Positions 4,161 to 5,001 of a stretch of DNA of 5,001 nt are shown here, in pieces (position 1 is the stretch's first letter; every line of letters begins with the position of its first letter). The stretch spans positions 1 through 5,001 of the forward strand of contig JAUSHG010000026.1 of the NCBI GenBank assembly GCA_030648695.1, written 5' to 3'. The notes below the pieces were generated by a model that had not been told where the DNA came from, ran no database searches, and saw only the letters and a program-made list of their open reading frames with translations. A program made the position numbers and the translations under genes. Origin of the DNA: a bacterium. GTDB taxonomy: Bacteria > Patescibacteriota > Minisyncoccia > Phycocordibacterales > UBA10002.

Positions 4161-5001
4161 CGTAGAGCGCCCGTGTAAGAGGAAGCGTTATCTTTTCAAA
4201 GCGGTATTTCTCCGAGATTTTTTTGTGCAATGCAGATGAGAACCGCTCGGCCTCCTCTGTGTGATTAAGCAGCCATAGAATTGCCTCGGCCAGCTTTTTG
4301 GCATTTTTCGGCGGCACCAGCAGTCCTTCCTCTCCATTCCGAATGATGTCTGGAATGCCGCCCACCGCCGTAGCCACTACCGGGACTTTCGCGGCGCCCG
4401 AGTCCAGAATGGAGAAGGGAAGTCCTTCTTTAAGTGAAGGGAGTACAAACATATCGAAACCGGAAATAAGTTCTGCCGCATCCTGCCTGAATCCTAAGAA
4501 ATGCACACGGGGGGCAAGATTGAGGGTTTGAGCATAGGTCTCGAGCGCAGTTTTTTCCTCTCCGTCTCCAATAATGCAGAGGACGCAATGTGCGGGAAGA
4601 AAGGAGAATGCTTCAATCAGAGACGCAATTCCCTTATTTCTATGCAGTTCTGCAACTACCCCGATTATTGTCTGTTCAGGAGCAATTCCAAATTGTTTGA
4701 GCATATTTCTCGCCTGCTCTCGCGAGAAAGAAGGCAGGTGTCGTATGCCGTTTGGAATAAGGACTATTTTGTTTTTGACCGCAGGCCAGAAACTCGTTGC
4801 ACGCCTGTCGTGCTCTGATAGAACAATTGTTTTGTGGGAAAGCAAAACCGAGATATATGAAAAAATACGTATCACAAATTTGGAGAGCGGATTTAGCTCC
4901 TCTAATAACGTCCAACACTGGACAGTAAATATGATAAGCGTTGTTCCACTCAGGCGGGCCGCCAATGCCCCTAATCCAGCGGCTTTTGAGCTGTTCAAGT
5001 G
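4150..5001 (-). CDS. GT-B glycosyltransferase (GT4-like), N-terminus beyond the window
   Basis: This partial gene encodes a retaining GT-B enzyme that probably moves a sugar from a nucleotide donor onto a lipid or surface glycan. The 284 visible residues begin with HLNSSKAAGLGALAARLSG, the usual interior of the N-terminal Rossmann domain. The reading frame continues through the window edge, so no start is visible; TTG4998 is not it. Numbering from that TTG, IPNG (81-84) ends the linker and GVVAELHRNKGI (113-124) opens the donor-binding domain. IIGDGEEK (142-149), VHFLGF (165-170) and the PSLKEGLPFSILD block (187-199) follow. The last is the E-x7-E donor motif in variant form: E191 is kept but the second acid is D199. 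VVATAVGGIPDII (207-219) and GLLVPP (225-230) follow. The gene converges on rodA and their 3' ends overlap by 11 bp. The substrate cannot be told from sequence. Confidence 0.93.
   Translation of the reverse strand, partial: HLNSSKAAGLGALAARLSGTTLIIFTVQCWTLLEELNPLSKFVIRIFSYISVLLSHKTIVLSEHDRRATSFWPAVKNKIVLIPNGIRHLPSFSREQARNMLKQFGIAPEQTIIGVVAELHRNKGIASLIEAFSFLPAHCVLCIIGDGEEKTALETYAQTLNLAPRVHFLGFRQDAAELISGFDMFVLPSLKEGLPFSILDSGAAKVPVVATAVGGIPDIIRNGEEGLLVPPKNAKKLAEAILWLLNHTEEAERFSSALHKKISEKYRFEKITLPLTRALYATA

Overview
The window is the 3' end of a bacterial rRNA operon followed by three protein genes. The organism is most likely a member of the Candidate Phyla Radiation (Patescibacteria, probably Parcubacteria-like). 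This is inferred from a 23S gene split by a self-splicing intron in the peptidyl-transferase centre, a small membrane protein with the C...DCGGxC...C motif that I associate with these genomes, and compact gene packing. No database search was possible, so the lineage is not proven.

Positions 1-1452 hold 23S rRNA domains V-VI. The conserved exon resumes at about 9 (E. coli C2512). The eight bases before it do not fit the universal rRNA sequence and look like the tail of another intron. The exon runs to U2584 (position 81) and is broken by an 898-nt group I intron (82-979) that carries a LAGLIDADG homing endonuclease gene (216-869). It then resumes at U2585 (position 980) and continues through the sarcin-ricin loop to the 3' end near 1452. 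Helix 98 is enlarged to a rod of about 172 nt (1188-1359).

Positions 1453-2200 are rRNA spacer: a row of strong hairpins, an aberrant tRNA-like gene (1654-1728), a boxA-like antitermination site (1732-1743), more inverted repeats, 5S rRNA (about 1919-2031), a second copy of the 5S 3' arm about 120 nt downstream, a palindromic element between the two copies, and an intrinsic terminator (2165-2199) ending the operon.

Positions 2239-4160 carry two co-directional genes, probably co-transcribed: a cysteine-motif single-pass membrane protein of unknown function and rodA (SEDS peptidoglycan glycosyltransferase). Their spacing is 8 nt. A partial GT-B glycosyltransferase gene faces them on the minus strand (4150-5001), with the two stop ends overlapping by 11 bp. 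The protein genes therefore concern the cell envelope: RodA polymerises glycan strands, the glycosyltransferase probably builds a surface glycan, and the membrane protein lies outside the membrane by its predicted topology.
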